A DNA stretch of 64,000 nt from Brevibacillus sp. (GCA_017656235.1 JACDOF010000001.1:744001-808000); one strand, 5' to 3'; shown: positions 24,122 to 33,872, counted from the stretch's first letter. Program-made: numbers and translations. Notes: generated by a model not told the origin, from the sequence alone.

Positions 24122-27100
24122 ATGCGTCAGGCCATTGTCAAAACCAAACTGCTGCCGCCCGCACTGCCGCAAGCGACGGTTTGGCGGCCCAGGCTGATGA
24201 AAGAGCTGCGGCGGCTGACAGATCACCGGATAACACTGCTCTCCGCGGAATTCGGCTACGGAAAGAGTACAGCCTTAGCCGCCTTTTTCCGCAGCGGACG
24301 ACTGCCTGTCTGCTGGTACACCGCAGGCAGAGAGGAGCGGGACTTGCCCTTGTTTGTCTCTTATCTGATACACGCCGTGCAGTCCCGCTATCCCTCTTTT
24401 GCCGCTGATCTGCTGGAGGAGCTGGGCGACAGCAGCGGCCAGAGCTCGAAGGACGATCTCTACTGGTTGTGTGCCCGGATCGTCAACGGGTTGTGTGAAC
24501 TGCCCGAACCAATTGCCATCGTTCTGGACGACTATCACCTGGTGGAAAGCTTCCAGCCGGTTGATCGCTTTGTCCAGTACCTGATCGCCCATCTGCCGGA
24601 GCACGTTCATCTGGTGATCGCCAGTCGCACGTATCCCGACTGGGAGATGCTGGCTACATACAAGCTGAAAAGCCAACTGCTGGAGCTCGGCCCTGAGCAG
24701 CTTGCCTTTGACCGGGAAGAGGTTCAGCTATTGCTCGGCGGGGATGACGAGCAGCCGTTTCCGGTGGACGCGGCCGAGCAGATTTACCGCAGGACGGAAG
24801 GATGGGTCATGGCCGCAGAGGCTGTCCGCCAGCGGCTGAAGGGTCATCGCTCGTTGTCCGCCGTGTGGGAAGCGGAGGAGACGTTTGACGAGCTGTTTGG
24901 TTCGCTTCGTGTGGAAGTATGGCAGGAGCAGCCGCCGGAGATACGCAGCTTTTTGTTGAAGACATCGGTCCTGGAGTGGCTGAGCGATCCCTTGTGTGCG
25001 GAGTTGTGCGATACGGGGGAGGGGGAGCACCTGCTGAAGCAGATTCGGCGGCAAGGGGTGTTTGTGCGCTCCGCCGGCCGCGACACGTACCGCTACCATT
25101 CGCTGTTCCGCCAATTTTTACAGCGCCAGTCGGCGCACCAAAAGGCATTGGCAGCCGACGCCCACCGGCGTGCCGCCCAGTTTTTCCTGAAGCATCACGA
25201 GTATCTTTCCGCCATCTCTCATTTGCTCGCGCTTGGGGCTCATGAAGCAGTGGCCCAACTGTTCCAGGACCACGGCCAGGCGATCCTGAAAGAAGCAGAT
25301 ACGGAGCGATTGCGGCGGCTGCTGCAGCAGATTCCGCCAGCGGTCAAGGATCGCCATTACCTGCTGTGGATCTGCGAGGGGGATCTGTACCGCTATCACA
25401 ATCGGTACGAACAGGCGATCGCATGTTACACCAGGGGAGAGCAATTGGCAGCCAAAGCGGGTGTACCGCTTGCAGACAACGCCGGGTTGCAGCGGAAAGC
25501 GCAGATTTTTTTGGACACGATCGAGCCGAACAAAGCAGAGCGCGTGCTGAACCAAGTGCTCGGAACGGCGACCACGTCCGAGAGCGAGTCTGCTTCAGCC
25601 AGCGTTGAATGTTATCAATTGATTGCTGAAAATTTGCTCAATTCCGGCAGGAGCGGCGAAGCGGAGCGGTGGTATCGCCGCTGTCAGCTGCTGCAGGCCG
25701 ACTTTCAGGACGAGCAGTTGGAGGCACGGCTGTACTTGCGGACGGGCCGGCTGGCCCAGGCTCGCCACCTGCTGGAGCGAAAGTGGCACAGGGAGAGCGA
25801 CAAGCTCTTTCGGCTGCGCCCGCAATCTCATCGGGAGACGACGGTTTTGCTCTCGTTTCTCGAAGCGTTACTGGGAAATCCGGAAAGGGCAGAACAGTTG
25901 GCAGAGTCAGCGATTGTGCTGGGAGCGTCCAGCCAGTCGCCTTATCTGGAAGCCTGCGGCTGGATGAGGAAAGGCCATGCGCTGCAATTGCTGTCGGGAT
26001 ACGATGGGGAGCTGCCGCATACCTGCTACCGGACGGCATTGGAGCTGATGGAGGCGATCCATGTCAGGAGGGGAAAGGCGGAACCGCTGATGGGCCTCTG
26101 TCTGCTGTACGGCCGGATGGGACAGACGCGGCAGGCGGTTGCATACGGCAGACAGGCTTTGGAAGAGACGGAGGAAGCGAATGACGGTTGGCTTTCGGCG
26201 TGGATTCGCTTAAGCATTGGCATCGCACTTTTCTACGGCCAATCCTGGGCGGAAGCGTCCCGCCAACTCTCCCAGAGCAGCGACCAGTTTCAGATTTGCG
26301 GCGATGCGTATGGGGTAACCGTGGCACGGATGTGGCAAGCGCTGCTTGCGTACCAGACAGAGCGCGATGCGTTTGAAAACGTGATGACCGCTTTTCTTCG
26401 GCTGATCGATGACGGCGGGTATCACTTCCTCTTTTCCGAACGTACCCTGTTCGGGCCGCGAGATGTGCGGCAGCTTATCCCGCTTTTGCTGCAGGCTCAC
26501 CAGCGTCAGCTTAAGCCCGCTGTCACCGCTCAGCTGATCAGTACTCTCGGCTTGTATGATGTCAGCTATCATCCGGGGTATACGCTGGAGATCGGCACAC
26601 TTGGCGCCTTTCGCGTCCGCTTGGGCGAGAAAGAGGTACTGGAGCGGGGCTGGCAGCGGGGGAAAGCGAAAGAACTGTTTCAATTGCTGATCACGTACAG
26701 GGAGCGCCTGCTGCCCAAGGAAGAGATCATCGCGCTGTTGTGGAGCGACGCCGATGAAAAGGCGGCCAACCGCGATTTCAAGGTGGCCTTGCATGCGCTG
26801 AACACGGCACTGGAGCCAAACCGGCAGGCGCGTTCGCGTCCGTATTTTATCGAGCGGCAGGGTTCATTATACCGGATCCACCCGGAAGCGGGGTTCAGTC
26901 TGGATGCAGCCGACTTCGAATACCTGGTCAAACAAGGGCTGGATGCAGCCGATGACGAGAAGGCAAAAGCGCTGCTGACAAGGGGGTTACGCCTCTACAA
27001 AGGAGATTATCTGCCGGACCGTCTCCATGCCGAGTGGTGCAGTGGGGAGCGGGAGCGCCTGCGGCTGCTGTATCTGAAAGGAGCGGAGCGGTTGGCCGCG

Positions 27101-27349
27101 GTCTTTCTTCAGCAGGGTGCGTACGATCGGGTGATGTACTGGTGCGAACAGATCATACGCAAGGATGCGTGTTGGGAAGCCGCATACCAACTGCTGATGA
27201 AAGCACTCCATGCCAGCAACAACAGACTTCAGGCCGTCAAATGGTACCAGCGTCTGTGCGAGGTCTTAAGGGTGGAACTCGGCGTCGAGCCACAGCCGAC
27301 AACACAGCAGCTCTACCGCAACATCACCAGTCAGGAGTGGATCGACTGA
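24122..27349 (+). CDS. Large MalT/SARP-like transcriptional activator (NTPase, TPR, BTAD)
   Basis: 1075 residues. An N-terminal MalT-like NTPase has Walker A AEFGYGKST (about 42-50) and a Walker-B-like IAIVLDDYH. A long helical TPR-like centre follows. At the C-terminus an OmpR-like winged helix (LGAFRVRLGEKEV ... LLPKEEIIALLWSD) is joined to a bacterial transcriptional activation domain ending in LRVELGVEPQPTTQQLY. This is the build of SARP-type activators with the DNA-binding part moved to the C-terminus. ATG 24122 has GGAAGGTGGTGG upstream. Its TGA overlaps the next start, so it is co-expressed with the cluster it probably controls. Confidence 0.85.
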   Translation: MRQAIVKTKLLPPALPQATVWRPRLMKELRRLTDHRITLLSAEFGYGKSTALAAFFRSGRLPVCWYTAGREERDLPLFVSYLIHAVQSRYPSFAADLLEELGDSSGQSSKDDLYWLCARIVNGLCELPEPIAIVLDDYHLVESFQPVDRFVQYLIAHLPEHVHLVIASRTYPDWEMLATYKLKSQLLELGPEQLAFDREEVQLLLGGDDEQPFPVDAAEQIYRRTEGWVMAAEAVRQRLKGHRSLSAVWEAEETFDELFGSLRVEVWQEQPPEIRSFLLKTSVLEWLSDPLCAELCDTGEGEHLLKQIRRQGVFVRSAGRDTYRYHSLFRQFLQRQSAHQKALAADAHRRAAQFFLKHHEYLSAISHLLALGAHEAVAQLFQDHGQAILKEADTERLRRLLQQIPPAVKDRHYLLWICEGDLYRYHNRYEQAIACYTRGEQLAAKAGVPLADNAGLQRKAQIFLDTIEPNKAERVLNQVLGTATTSESESASASVECYQLIAENLLNSGRSGEAERWYRRCQLLQADFQDEQLEARLYLRTGRLAQARHLLERKWHRESDKLFRLRPQSHRETTVLLSFLEALLGNPERAEQLAESAIVLGASSQSPYLEACGWMRKGHALQLLSGYDGELPHTCYRTALELMEAIHVRRGKAEPLMGLCLLYGRMGQTRQAVAYGRQALEETEEANDGWLSAWIRLSIGIALFYGQSWAEASRQLSQSSDQFQICGDAYGVTVARMWQALLAYQTERDAFENVMTAFLRLIDDGGYHFLFSERTLFGPRDVRQLIPLLLQAHQRQLKPAVTAQLISTLGLYDVSYHPGYTLEIGTLGAFRVRLGEKEVLERGWQRGKAKELFQLLITYRERLLPKEEIIALLWSDADEKAANRDFKVALHALNTALEPNRQARSRPYFIERQGSLYRIHPEAGFSLDAADFEYLVKQGLDAADDEKAKALLTRGLRLYKGDYLPDRLHAEWCSGERERLRLLYLKGAERLAAVFLQQGAYDRVMYWCEQIIRKDACWEAAYQLLMKALHASNNRLQAVKWYQRLCEVLRVELGVEPQPTTQQLYRNITSQEWID

Positions 27350-28401
27350 TGAAGACAAACCAAGAACCGATCGGGATCTTAAGCACCGGTCTGTACATTC
27401 CGCAATCGTTCATGACCAGCAGGGAGATCAGCCAGCGCTCAGGCATACCGCAGGACGTGGTGGAAGAGAAACTGGGCATCCTGCGCAAGCCGGTGCCGGG
27501 TGAGGGCGACCATAGCTGCGAGATGGGCATCCGCGCTGCCCGTCAGGCGATTGACAGGGCGGGAATCGATCCGGCCGAGATCGACCTGGTCATCTACATT
27601 GGAGAAGAGTACAAGGAATATCCGGTCTGGACAGCCAGTTTGAAGCTGCAGCAGGAGGTGGGCGCGGCAAACGCCTGGGCGTTCGACGTCGCGCTGCGCT
27701 GCTGTACAACGGTGATGGCGCTGAAGGTAGCCCGCGACATGATGGCGGCAGATCAGTCGCTGCGCACCGTTTTGTTGGCCGGCGGCTACCGCAATGGCGA
27801 TCTGATCGACTACCGCAACCCGCGCACACGCTTTTTGTTCAACCTGGGTGCGGGCGGAGGGGCGATCCTGCTTAAGCGGGGCTATAGGCGAAATCAGGTG
27901 ATGGAGAGCCATCTGATTACGGACGGCTCTTTTTCCGAGGACGTGCTGATCGCAGCCGGTGGTACCAGACAGCCGCTGACAGGCGAAGCGCTGGAGCGGG
28001 GCCTTGCCTGTTTCGACGTGCCCCACCCGGAGCGGATGAAACAGCGTTTGGAACAAACATCCATGCAGCGCTTTCTCACGGTAATTGATCAGTCCATGAC
28101 CAAAAGCGGCATGGCTGGGAGGCAAATTGATTACCTGGCGGTGCTGCACATGAAAAAGTCTGCCCACGACGCCCTCTTGCGGGAGCTGGGGCTTGGGCAG
28201 GACCAGTCGATCTACCTGAACGAGTACGGCCATATCGGTCAGTTTGATCAGATCCTCTCGCTGGAATTGGCACAGGCCGCCGGCAAGCTGCGAGATGGTG
28301 ATCTGGTCGTGCTGGTCAGCGCGGGGATCGGGTACGCCTGGGGAGCGACGACGATCAAATGGGGGGAGTGGCATGAACCGGATCAGCCTGGAAACGGTTG
28401 A
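27349..28401 (+). CDS. 3-oxoacyl-ACP synthase III-like (FabH-fold) condensing enzyme
   Basis: 350 residues with the thiolase fold of FabH-like enzymes. Cys118 in FDVALRCCTTVMAL aligns with the FabH nucleophile and a His follows in YLAVLHMKKSAHD. Where FabH has Asn in YGNTSA, this protein has His: EYGHIGQFDQ. Its substrate therefore probably differs from acetyl-CoA/malonyl-ACP condensation, and it may act on acyl-CoA esters as an acyltransferase, synthase or hydrolase. ATG 27349 overlaps the regulator stop. The 3' end overlaps the next hydrolase gene by 29 bases. Confidence 0.8.
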   Translation: MKTNQEPIGILSTGLYIPQSFMTSREISQRSGIPQDVVEEKLGILRKPVPGEGDHSCEMGIRAARQAIDRAGIDPAEIDLVIYIGEEYKEYPVWTASLKLQQEVGAANAWAFDVALRCCTTVMALKVARDMMAADQSLRTVLLAGGYRNGDLIDYRNPRTRFLFNLGAGGGAILLKRGYRRNQVMESHLITDGSFSEDVLIAAGGTRQPLTGEALERGLACFDVPHPERMKQRLEQTSMQRFLTVIDQSMTKSGMAGRQIDYLAVLHMKKSAHDALLRELGLGQDQSIYLNEYGHIGQFDQILSLELAQAAGKLRDGDLVVLVSAGIGYAWGATTIKWGEWHEPDQPGNG

Positions 28402-29290
28402 CCTGCCCAACGGGGAAACATTGGGTTACCGCAAGCGGCCTGGCAAGGAGCAGGTGCTGCTTTTGCTTCACGGCAACATGACCTCTTCGGCACACTGGGA
28501 TTTGTTCTTGGAAGTCTTTGATCCCGACTATACGATTTATGCTGTGGATTTGCGCGGATTTGGCCTCTCCAGCTACCGGCGCCCGATTGCAAGTCTGGGA
28601 GATTTCGCCGCTGACATCAAGCTGTTTGCCGACGCGCTTTCCCTTCCGCCCTTTGCGCTGGTCGGATGGTCGATGGGAGGCGGCGTGGCGATGCAGGTTG
28701 CCGCTGACTACCCCGAGCTGGTCAGGCGGTTGGTTTTGCTGGCCTCCATCTCCACGCGCGGCTATCCTTACTACGATCCGAATCGCCCAGGGTTTGATGG
28801 CACGCGACGACTGCAAAGCAAACAGGAGATTGCCCGGTTGAAGAAGGCGCAGTTGGTTCAGTCCGCCTACGATCGGAAGGATAAAGCGTTTTTGCGCAAG
28901 CTGTGGGATGAGTTGGTCTACACGCGGCAAACACCGCCGGAGGAACGGTACGCGGTGTATCTGGACGATATGCTGACCCAACGCAACCTGATCGATGTGT
29001 ACGATGCAATGAACCGCTTTAACATCAGCGGCGAAGATCATGAGGCGGCAGCAGGCAGCGGAGCGGCCGGCCGGATCACGATGCCGACCCTGGTCATATG
29101 GGGCAGGCAGGATCGCGTGATCAGCGAGCGGATGACGCAGGAAATCCTGGCCGACATCGGCAGCGGGGCCAACTTTGTGGTGCTCGAGGAGTGCGGACAT
29201 TCGCCGCTGGTCGATGCCCTGCCGCAGATACACAGTGCAATTGCCGCCTTCCTCTCAGCGGGGGAAGCAGACGTAGAGCAGCATGCTTGA
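28373..29290 (+). CDS. Alpha/beta hydrolase with GWSMG box, PhaZ-like
   Basis: 305 residues, cytoplasmic (no signal peptide). The oxyanion motif is LLLHGNMTSS, the nucleophile is Ser100 in VGWSMGGG, the acid is probably Asp in LVIWGRQDRVI, and His lies in EECGHSPLVD. A GWSMG box near residue 100 is also described for the intracellular poly(3-hydroxybutyrate) depolymerase of Bacillus thuringiensis, so cleavage of hydroxyacid ester oligomers is a fair hypothesis. Other ester or thioester substrates are possible. ATG 28373 lies behind GGGGGGAG. Confidence 0.82.
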   Translation: MNRISLETVDLPNGETLGYRKRPGKEQVLLLLHGNMTSSAHWDLFLEVFDPDYTIYAVDLRGFGLSSYRRPIASLGDFAADIKLFADALSLPPFALVGWSMGGGVAMQVAADYPELVRRLVLLASISTRGYPYYDPNRPGFDGTRRLQSKQEIARLKKAQLVQSAYDRKDKAFLRKLWDELVYTRQTPPEERYAVYLDDMLTQRNLIDVYDAMNRFNISGEDHEAAAGSGAAGRITMPTLVIWGRQDRVISERMTQEILADIGSGANFVVLEECGHSPLVDALPQIHSAIAAFLSAGEADVEQHA

Positions 29291-29331
29291 CACAGACGGC
29301 GATTGGTTTTCGCCATAAGGAGGAAATCAGA

Positions 29332-30072
29332 ATGAGGTTAAATGGAAAAACTGCGCTGATCACGGGCGGAGGAGGTGGCATCGGCCGGGAGACGGCACGA
29401 CTGTTTGCGCGCGAAGGGGCCTGCGTCATCATCGCCGATTACGACGCCGCACGCGCCCGCTTGGTGGCGGACGAAATCGCGGCAAGCGGCGGGGATGCGG
29501 CGGCGATTCAGGTGGACGTGTCCAATCCGGAGAGCGTAGAGCGGATGGCCGCGCAGGCCTTGTCTTCATCTGGCGGTGTCGACATCCTGATCAACAATGC
29601 CGGGATTACGAGGGACCGGATGCTGAGCAAGCTAAGCAGGCGGGAATGGCAAGAGGTGATCGATGTAAACCTGAGCGGTGTCTTCCACTGCACCCAGGCA
29701 CTGGTGCCGCAGATGATCGAGCGGGGCAGTGGCAAGATCATCAACACCGCCTCCATTGTCGGCGTTCACGGCAACATCGGCCAGACCAACTACGCTGCCG
29801 CAAAAGCGGGTGTGATCGGGATGACCAAAACGTGGGCCAAAGAGTTGGGACCCAAGGGCATCCAGGTAAATGCGGTTGCGCCGGGATTTATCGAGACGCC
29901 AATGATCGACACCGTGCCGGAGAAAGTGATCGCCAAACTGCGGGAGAGCATCCCGCTGCGCCGCTTGGGCAAGCCGCTTGACGTAGCCTGGGCGTACCTG
30001 TTCCTCGCTTCGGCAGAATCCGACTACATAAACGGCACAGTCCTGGAAGTGGACGGCGGCCTCGTCATCTGA
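29332..30072 (+). CDS. Short-chain dehydrogenase/reductase, FabG/PhaB-like
   Basis: 246 residues. Cofactor motif TGGGGGIGRETA, NNAG at about residue 87, catalytic Ser in NTASIVG, Tyr and Lys in TNYAAAKAG, and C-terminal YINGTVLEVDGG. It interconverts 3-oxoacyl and 3-hydroxyacyl thioesters (ACP or CoA). In this cluster it may oxidise 3-hydroxyacyl-CoA derived from ester hydrolysis, or act as acetoacetyl-CoA reductase. The ribosome site AAGGAGG precedes ATG 29332. Confidence 0.88.
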   Translation: MRLNGKTALITGGGGGIGRETARLFAREGACVIIADYDAARARLVADEIAASGGDAAAIQVDVSNPESVERMAAQALSSSGGVDILINNAGITRDRMLSKLSRREWQEVIDVNLSGVFHCTQALVPQMIERGSGKIINTASIVGVHGNIGQTNYAAAKAGVIGMTKTWAKELGPKGIQVNAVAPGFIETPMIDTVPEKVIAKLRESIPLRRLGKPLDVAWAYLFLASAESDYINGTVLEVDGGLVI

Positions 30073-30105
30073 GGAGCGGCCGCCCAACATCAGGACAGCC
30101 CGATG

Positions 30106-30129
30106 TGCAACTTTTTTGCAACCGCTTTC
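30106..30129 (+). promoter_or_regulatory. Operator-like elements upstream of the secreted lipase gene
   Basis: TGCAA-CTTTT-TTGCA (30106-30120) repeats the TGCAA-N5-TTGCA palindrome of 22437-22451. It runs into TGCAACCGCTTTC (30117-30129), the exact reverse complement of 22481-22493. It lies 55-80 bases before the lipase start. Confidence 0.55.
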
Positions 30130-30184
30130 TTTTACGATGCAGTTGCGCTGCCCAGGCAGCAGCACTTCCCAAAGGAGGCCGATC

Positions 30185-31444
30185 ATGAATCGTCTGTATT
30201 TTCTCCCTGTTCTGCTAGTCATGGTCTTTTTCGGCACGCTGTCCGCCCCGGCTCAACCGGGTATGGCATCCGCCGCAACACTGGAGAAGGAAGAGACTTT
30301 TACCAACGTGAAGAACGGATGGAGCAAAGTGGAGCGGTGGCGCGACAGCAATCCGCTGTTTCAGGCAGAAGATTATCCGCTTGACGGGCGGGGCGACCAG
30401 GACGGCCAGCGCCTCACCTTTTTCGGAAACGTAAAGCAGCCTCATTCCAGCCGTTTTCTGCTGTACTATGCTCCCCACTACGACACCAATCCCATCGAGA
30501 CCCCCGTCCTGCTGGTCCACGGAGCCAATGACAACGCCGACCGGGCCTGGGCCAATCCCAATGAACTTGGCTCTTACGGCTGCGGGGCGATCTCCTGCCC
30601 AAATACCGGGTTGATGCAGTACCTGGTGGCAAAAGGGTACAAAGTATTTGCGATCAACTTCGGCCACAAGCAGGGAGACAACTACTACACGGCCGAACAT
30701 ATCCACAACGCCATCACCATCGTCAAAAACGTCACCGGAGCGGACAAAGTGGACGTGATCGGCTGGAGCAAAGGGGCCTTTGCCGCCCGCATGTACGCTT
30801 CCTCGGTGAAAAAAAGCGGCGGCACCGTATATGCCGGCGACATTCGCAAGCTGATCCTGCTCGGCAATCCCAACAAGGGATTTGACTATATCTTCCGACA
30901 CGGTTGGTTCCACAACTTCAGCATCTTTACGGAGTGCGGCGGAACGGTAAACGCGCCCGCGCCGCATACGCTGATGGTCTGTTACGGCCTGTGGCGCAGC
31001 CACCCCGAGCTGTCCATCTACAGTACGGAGAAGGGTGACTTCTTCCCCGGCCAAAAACAGATGCTGGCGAAATGGGATGATGTGTACGCCCTGCCGGTCT
31101 ATGAGCAAGACTGGTACACCACCTATTACGGGGGACAGGGGTTTTACACCAAAGGGGATGGCATTGACGCCGCGATGGCACAAGGATCGCTGGTACAGAC
31201 GATCCTGGACGCGGGCGTGCCGGCAAGCATCCAGACGTACCTGCTCTCTGGAAACCAAAACGACATCCCGACGATCCACAATGAACACACCGGGCCGAGT
31301 GACGGCGTCGTCTTCATCGACAGCGCAGCGGCTGAAGAAGGAATCGGCAACGTCGCCGGCAATATCACCGTAAGGTTGAATCACCTGGAACTGGGCTGGG
31401 CACCAGCAGCCGCCGAACAGATCGACCAGTGGCTGCGCGAGTAG
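30185..31444 (+). CDS. Secreted lipase/esterase-like alpha/beta hydrolase
   Basis: 419 residues. A Sec signal peptide (NRLYFLPVLLVMVFFGTLSAP) has probable cleavage after ASA near residue 33. The mature part has VLLVHGANDNADRAW, the nucleophile Ser in DVIGWSKGAFAAR, and resembles class-2 bacterial lipases such as B. subtilis LipA but is longer. Cysteine pairs such as GCGAISC suit an exported enzyme. It likely breaks down an extracellular ester or polyester to products used by the cytoplasmic enzymes of this cluster. AAAGGAGGCC precedes the ATG, and shared operator elements lie upstream. Confidence 0.8.
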   Translation: MNRLYFLPVLLVMVFFGTLSAPAQPGMASAATLEKEETFTNVKNGWSKVERWRDSNPLFQAEDYPLDGRGDQDGQRLTFFGNVKQPHSSRFLLYYAPHYDTNPIETPVLLVHGANDNADRAWANPNELGSYGCGAISCPNTGLMQYLVAKGYKVFAINFGHKQGDNYYTAEHIHNAITIVKNVTGADKVDVIGWSKGAFAARMYASSVKKSGGTVYAGDIRKLILLGNPNKGFDYIFRHGWFHNFSIFTECGGTVNAPAPHTLMVCYGLWRSHPELSIYSTEKGDFFPGQKQMLAKWDDVYALPVYEQDWYTTYYGGQGFYTKGDGIDAAMAQGSLVQTILDAGVPASIQTYLLSGNQNDIPTIHNEHTGPSDGVVFIDSAAAEEGIGNVAGNITVRLNHLELGWAPAAAEQIDQWLRE

Positions 31445-31519
31445 GACCATGGCCCAGGTAATGGCACCCGTCAGCCTGTCAGCAGGGTGAACCAATCCAT
31501 AAAAGGAGGCATCAACCCC

Positions 31520-32581
31520 ATGCATGAACATTTGGAAACAACCTCGATTCAAACCGCGCGTCTGCGCATCTCATGTCTTTCAGCCGGCAGTCCCGATAAC
31601 CCGCCGTTGATGCTGATTCACGGCAACGTGTCGTCCAGTCTGTTTTGGCAGGACACGATCCGCGCGCTGTCAGACCGCTACCGGGTGATCGCTCCCGACC
31701 TGCGCGGATACGGTCAGACGGAGGCACGCCCAATTGACGCGACGCGCGGACTGCGCGACTGGTCAGATGATCTGAAGGAGCTGAGCAGGGCGTTGAAGAT
31801 TGAGCAGCCGGTCCACTTTGTCGGTTGGTCAATGGGAGCAGGCGTGGTGATGCAGTACGCGATTGACCACCCCCGGGAAGTCGCTTCCCTGACACTGGTC
31901 GCCCCTTTGTCTCCCTTTGGCTTTGGCGGGACCAAGGATGTTGAGGGGACACCCTGTTACGCCAACTACGCCGGATCAGGCGGGGGCACGGCCAATCCGC
32001 AGTTCGTCCGGTGCATCGCGGAGCAGGATCACGGGGAAGAGGATGAAAACAGTCCGCGCAACGTGATGAACCAGTTTTACTTCCGGCCGCCGTTTCGGGT
32101 AAAACGGGAGGTGGAGGATCAGTTCGTCGCCGCGATGCTCTCAACGCGGACGGGAAAAGGGTACTATCCGGGTTCCTTCGAGACGTGCGAACAGTGGCCA
32201 GGTGTTACCCCCGGTACTGACGGGATCAACAATGCGATGTCGCCGAAGTACGTCAACCTGACGCCAATCGTCGAAATCGAGCCGAAATGTCCGATTCTCT
32301 GGATTCGCGGTGCCGAAGACATGATCGTCTCCGACCAGTCGCTGTTTGACTTTGGCACGTTGGGCAAGATGGGAGTGGTGCCGGGCTGGCCTGGAGAGGA
32401 TGTCTATCCGCCGCAGCCGATGGTGTCGCAAATGCGCCACCTGCTTGAGCGGTATCAGGCTGCGGGCGGAAGATACAGGGAAGTGGTGATCGAGGGGGCT
32501 GGACACGCGCCGCATGTAGAGAAGCCGGAACTGTTTCACGCCGAACTGAGCCGTTTTTTGTCCGCACAATTGACAAAATAG
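31520..32581 (+). CDS. Second alpha/beta hydrolase with GWSMG box
   Basis: 353 residues, no signal peptide. The oxyanion segment is MLIHGNVSSSLFW, nucleophile Ser104 in VGWSMGAGVV, acid in ILWIRGAEDMIVSD, and His in IEGAGHAPHVEKPELF. It is paralogous in motif layout to the hydrolase at 28373 but about 50 residues longer, with an inserted cap region (about 145-215). Presumed role: hydrolysis of an ester or oligoester inside the cell. The start is supported by AAAAGGAGG. Confidence 0.82.
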   Translation: MHEHLETTSIQTARLRISCLSAGSPDNPPLMLIHGNVSSSLFWQDTIRALSDRYRVIAPDLRGYGQTEARPIDATRGLRDWSDDLKELSRALKIEQPVHFVGWSMGAGVVMQYAIDHPREVASLTLVAPLSPFGFGGTKDVEGTPCYANYAGSGGGTANPQFVRCIAEQDHGEEDENSPRNVMNQFYFRPPFRVKREVEDQFVAAMLSTRTGKGYYPGSFETCEQWPGVTPGTDGINNAMSPKYVNLTPIVEIEPKCPILWIRGAEDMIVSDQSLFDFGTLGKMGVVPGWPGEDVYPPQPMVSQMRHLLERYQAAGGRYREVVIEGAGHAPHVEKPELFHAELSRFLSAQLTK

Positions 32582-32582
32582 C

Positions 32583-32611
32583 TTGACAATTGCGCTCTTT
32601 TGCAGTATAAG
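32583..32611 (+). promoter_or_regulatory. Sigma-A promoter of trpB
   Basis: TTGACA (32583-32588) and TATAAG (32606-32611) with a 17-base spacer, a near-consensus promoter immediately after the hydrolase stop. Confidence 0.8.
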
Positions 32612-32673
32612 GTATGTATTGTTTCTCAAATGTGAAAAGAGCATGGACGAGCTGAGCAGAGGAGGAAACGAGC

Positions 32674-33837
32674 ATGAGCACAGGGCAGTTTGAGAAGGGA
32701 TATTTTGGCCAGTTTGGCGGCAGCTTCGTCCCGCCAGAACTGCAAGAGGTACTTGATTACCTGGCAGAGCAGTTTGAACGGTACAAGGACGATCCCGAGT
32801 TTAAAGAGGAGTACTTGTATTATCTGAGAGAATACGTTGGCCGGGAAAACCCGCTTACCTTTGCCCGCAATTTGACGGAGAAGCTGGGCGGCGCCAAAAT
32901 CTACCTCAAACGGGAAGATTTGAATCATACCGGCGCCCACAAGATCAACAACGTCATTGGGCAAATCTTGCTGGCCAAACGGATGGGAGCCAAGCGCGTG
33001 ATTGCCGAAACAGGTGCTGGCCAGCACGGTGTGGCAACCGCGACGGCTTGTGCCATGTTTAACATGGACTGCACGATTTACATGGGGGAGGAGGACACAC
33101 GACGGCAGGCACTCAACGTGTTCCGCATGGAATTGTTGGGAGCAAAGGTCGTGCCCGTATCCAAAGGACAGGGGCGGCTGAAAGACGCGGTCGACGAAGC
33201 GCTCAACGATCTGGTAGCCAATTACAAGGATACGTTCTACTTGCTTGGATCGGCTGTCGGGCCGCATCCGTTCCCCACAATGGTGAAGCACTTCCAATCC
33301 ATTATCAGTGAAGAATCGAAGCGTCAAATCCTGATGAAAGAAGGACGCCTGCCCGACGCGGTAATTGCCTGCGCCGGAGGAGGGAGCAACGCGATTGGAG
33401 CATTTGCACACTATCTGGACGAAAAAAGCGTGCGGCTGATCGGGGTTGAACCGGAGCAGGCGGCGACGCTGACCAAAGGGGTTCCCGCCGTTCTCCACGG
33501 TTTTAAGTGTCTTGTCCTGCTTGACGAAAACGGCAATCCGCAGCCGACTTACTCCATTGCCGCCGGATTGGATTATCCCGGTATCGGGCCTGAGCACAGC
33601 TATCTGAAAGAAACGGGCCGAGCGGAATACTATACCGTGACGAACGAAGAAGTACTGGAAGCGTTCCAGATCCTTTCCAAAACGGAAGGAATCATTCCCG
33701 CCCTGGAGAGTTCCCATGCTGTCGCCTACGCACTGAAGTTGGCTCCGACCATGGCCCGTGATCAGATCCTGATCGTCAACCTCTCCGGACGTGGTGACAA
33801 GGATGTGGAGCAGGTCTTTCACATGCTGCGGAAGTAG
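32674..33837 (+). CDS. trpB: Tryptophan synthase beta chain, stand-alone
   Basis: 387 residues, a PLP enzyme joining indole and serine to give tryptophan. The PLP lysine is Lys90 in HTGAHKINN. Further marks are [14 protein letters not shown], the glycine-rich phosphate loop [10 protein letters not shown], and [14 protein letters not shown]. Sequence type is TrpB1, which normally works with TrpA. It has its own promoter and terminator and no other trp gene nearby, so it is monocistronic here; the rest of the pathway must lie elsewhere if present. Confidence 0.96.
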   Translation: MSTGQFEKGYFGQFGGSFVPPELQEVLDYLAEQFERYKDDPEFKEEYLYYLREYVGRENPLTFARNLTEKLGGAKIYLKREDLNHTGAHKINNVIGQILLAKRMGAKRVIAETGAGQHGVATATACAMFNMDCTIYMGEEDTRRQALNVFRMELLGAKVVPVSKGQGRLKDAVDEALNDLVANYKDTFYLLGSAVGPHPFPTMVKHFQSIISEESKRQILMKEGRLPDAVIACAGGGSNAIGAFAHYLDEKSVRLIGVEPEQAATLTKGVPAVLHGFKCLVLLDENGNPQPTYSIAAGLDYPGIGPEHSYLKETGRAEYYTVTNEEVLEAFQILSKTEGIIPALESSHAVAYALKLAPTMARDQILIVNLSGRGDKDVEQVFHMLRK

Positions 33838-33872
33838 GAGCGGCAGCTGATCGCACGAATGATTGCGACAAT

